Assembly: GCA_015486895.1 (NCBI GenBank)
Contig: WFQT01000042.1
Span: 1 to 7,418 of the forward strand
DNA: 7,418 bases
Direction: 5' to 3'
DNA from: Anaerolineae bacterium
Lineage (GTDB): Bacteria; Chloroflexota; Anaerolineae; JAADDB01
Under the pieces are notes generated by a model. It made no database searches, was not told the origin of the DNA, and saw only the letters and a program-made list of their open reading frames with translations. Made by a program: the position numbers and the translations under genes. Shown piece after piece: positions 6,596-7,418 of the stretch (positions are counted from its first letter, which is position 1; each line of letters begins with the position of its first letter).

Positions 6596-6784
6596 CTCCA
6601 CTGAAAATAGCACGCTGATCAACGCTGATGCGCGCTGATACACGCTGATCTCAAATATATTACTCAGGCAATACGAAGGCCCCTCCACTGAAAATAGCAC
6701 GCTGATCAACGCTGATGCGCGCTGATACACGCTGATCTCAAATATATTACTCAGGCAATACGAAGACCCCTCCACTGAAAATAG
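6596..6784. repeat. Tandem 87-bp direct repeat (two copies plus 15-bp third start) with 10-bp-phased CGCTGAT
   Basis: Copies occupy 6596-6682 and 6683-6769 and differ at a single base (G6679 versus A6766). A third copy begins at 6770 and stops after CTCCACTGAAAATAG (6770-6784), so this 15-mer flanks and separates the copies. Each copy holds four 10-mers built on CGCTGAT (in copy one at 6613, 6623, 6633 and 6643), exactly one helical turn apart, followed by an A/T-rich part with the palindrome AATATATT. Because 87 is divisible by 3, minus-strand translation stays open across it, creating a spurious long frame. Near-identity means the duplication is recent. It sits inside the remains of an ABC ATPase gene. 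Confidence 0.95.
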
Positions 6785-6802
6785 ACTTTCTTTCGTGTGC
6801 CG

Positions 6803-6821
6803 GGCAGATCCGTGATCTGCC
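6803..6821. repeat. Perfect 8-bp inverted repeat inside the ABC remnant
   Basis: GGCAGATC (6803-6810) and GATCTGCC (6814-6821) are exact inverted arms around CGT. It lies in the N-terminal ABC piece just after recognisable homology fades (about residue 50), 18 bp from the 87-bp repeats. It may be a separate short palindromic insertion or the edge of the event that removed the domain interior. No T-run follows on either strand, so it is not an obvious terminator. Confidence 0.6.
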
Positions 6822-6981
6822 GCTGTCAGGGTAATACTCGCCACATCACGGATGCAGCTTGAGCGGTGGGGGCTGGTGATCAAGATTGCTTTGCCGTCTT
6901 CGGTGTACAAGCTAATGCTTCGCAGCGCCAGTCGCTTGTCGTGAAAGAAGGAAAGGCCTTGGGCGACGATCATGACGCCAT

Positions 6982-7418
6982 TTACTTGATCTGCATGCCA
7001 GTTAGAGCTGTCAATTGGTTGAACAGAGTCAAGAGCGGCTTGTCGTTTATCATGATGACACCTAGTATTGCTTTTGGGAAGCGTTCTTGCCAGCAGGACA
7101 GGAGTCGTGGGCGGGTGGTGATAACAGCCAAGCGGTAACGCCCTGATTGCAAAAGTGGCCACACTTGTTGTAGACCACCATCGAGTTGGCATTCTAGAGG
7201 CCCGATTTCGTCTAAGATCAGCAAGTCCAAGGGAATGTTCTGAAGAGTACGCAAATGGAGATTGCCAGCAGAGATGGCAGCGCGAGAAAAAGAAAAGCGG
7301 CCAAAAGTGGGTCCGTCGAGTAACTCTTGGCTGTGGGCCAAGAGAAGGCGTTGCCCCCCGCCGAGGAAATGGAGCTCAACACCAACTTTTTCGCCATCTT
7401 GCCAGAGGCCTGGGGAGA
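6982..7418 (-). CDS. THEP1-like nucleoside-triphosphatase (NTPase_1/COG1618), 5' end beyond the window
   Basis: The minus-strand frame is open from the window edge to TAA 6984-6982, giving 145 codons. It begins SPGLWQDGEKVGVELHFLGG, followed by QRLLLAH, then GPTFGRFSFSRAAISAGN and LLILDEIGPLECQ, the Walker B of this family (LDEIGPLE). Next come LAVITTRPRLLSCWQERFP and a C-terminal tail. THEP1-type enzymes are small P-loop proteins of about 170-190 residues that hydrolyse nucleoside triphosphates; the Walker A motif should lie just upstream of base 7418 and cannot be checked. The 'GxxVGxxL' and 'GPxxGRYxF' segments match the family order. Starting at an internal TTG (7341) would cut off conserved sequence, so the gene runs off the edge. 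It is followed at 8 nt by the dead ABC ATPase, a former operon partner. Confidence 0.8.
   Translation of the reverse strand, partial: SPGLWQDGEKVGVELHFLGGGQRLLLAHSQELLDGPTFGRFSFSRAAISAGNLHLRTLQNIPLDLLILDEIGPLECQLDGGLQQVWPLLQSGRYRLAVITTRPRLLSCWQERFPKAILGVIMINDKPLLTLFNQLTALTGMQIK

Larger units (their letters stand above)
6487..6973 (-). pseudogene. Decayed ABC-transporter ATPase, interior replaced by repeats
   Basis: Two pieces of one ABC ATPase remain. The N-terminal piece (ATG 6973 down to about 6785, 63 codons) begins MIVAQGLSFFHDKRLALRSI and continues SLYTEDGKAILITSP, the standard first strands ('LSF.Y..R.AL..ISL....GE...I.GP'). Where the P-loop GPNGSGKST should follow it reads SPHRSSCIR (34-42): every key glycine and the lysine are gone. 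The C-terminal piece (about 6595-6487, ending TAA) reads TIMLITHGYKLVHRY then LIIKEGQIVREGKPAG, the H-loop histidine and the last strands. Q-loop, signature and Walker B (roughly 100 residues) are absent; their place is taken by the 87-bp repeats, and the C-terminal piece is in another frame. It starts 8 nt after the THEP1-like stop, so the two were once an operon. It cannot encode a working ATPase. Confidence 0.75.

Noticed and set aside
6596..6784. CRISPR-like array (15-bp repeat with 72-bp spacers)
   Set aside because: The two 'spacers' are the same sequence, the repeat is too short, and no cas genes are present; this is a tandem duplication.
6509..7192. A 227-codon minus-strand open frame across the 87-bp repeats
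   Set aside because: It is open only because the repeat length is a multiple of three. Its first part overlaps the THEP1-like gene in another frame, its middle is translated repeat DNA, and its end is out of frame with the ABC C-terminal piece.

Overview
The window looks like a chromosomal segment of a Chloroflexota-type bacterium (Anaerolineae-like). This is inference. It rests on a PlsX whose motif variants (GHSGA, LLSNGREPGKG) I recall from that phylum, on several families of intergenic palindromic and helically phased repeats, on moderate GC, and on a mixed set of metabolic genes with no phage, plasmid or defence genes. No taxonomic marker (rRNA, tRNA) is present.

Left half, + strand (1-3656): the 3' end of a FabG-like short-chain dehydrogenase; an M29-like metallopeptidase/hydrolase with all metal ligands present; a 29-residue membrane microprotein with a strong ribosome binding site; a G/C-tract palindrome; an alpha/beta hydrolase whose nucleophile-elbow serine is glycine; a small zinc-ribbon/one-TM protein that follows it closely; a 155-nt gap that can fold as a branched RNA; and an extended SDR (dihydroflavonol reductase/HpnA-like epimerase).

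Middle, - strand (3739-5575): a DegV-family (FakB-like) fatty-acid-binding protein and PlsX, separated by 4 nt. Together they point to phospholipid synthesis by way of acyl-phosphate: PlsX links acyl-ACP to acyl-phosphate, and FakB presents fatty acid to a FakA kinase that is not in this window. They converge on the epimerase and are followed upstream by a 423-nt divergent intergenic region carrying an imperfect CACAG/CTGTG palindrome.

Right side (5999-7418): a four-helix membrane protein of unknown function (+) converges on a decayed ABC-transporter ATPase (-). In the ATPase the P-loop is destroyed and the middle of the domain is missing, replaced by two 87-bp direct repeats that each hold four CGCTGAT heptamers at 10-bp spacing. 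Immediately upstream of the dead ATPase is the C-terminal part of a THEP1-like nucleoside-triphosphatase that runs off the window edge.

I see no clear new defence or mobile system. The features most worth attention are the repeat-filled ABC pseudogene, the helical phasing shared by two unrelated repeat families, the nucleophile-less hydrolase, the microprotein and the branched RNA candidate.
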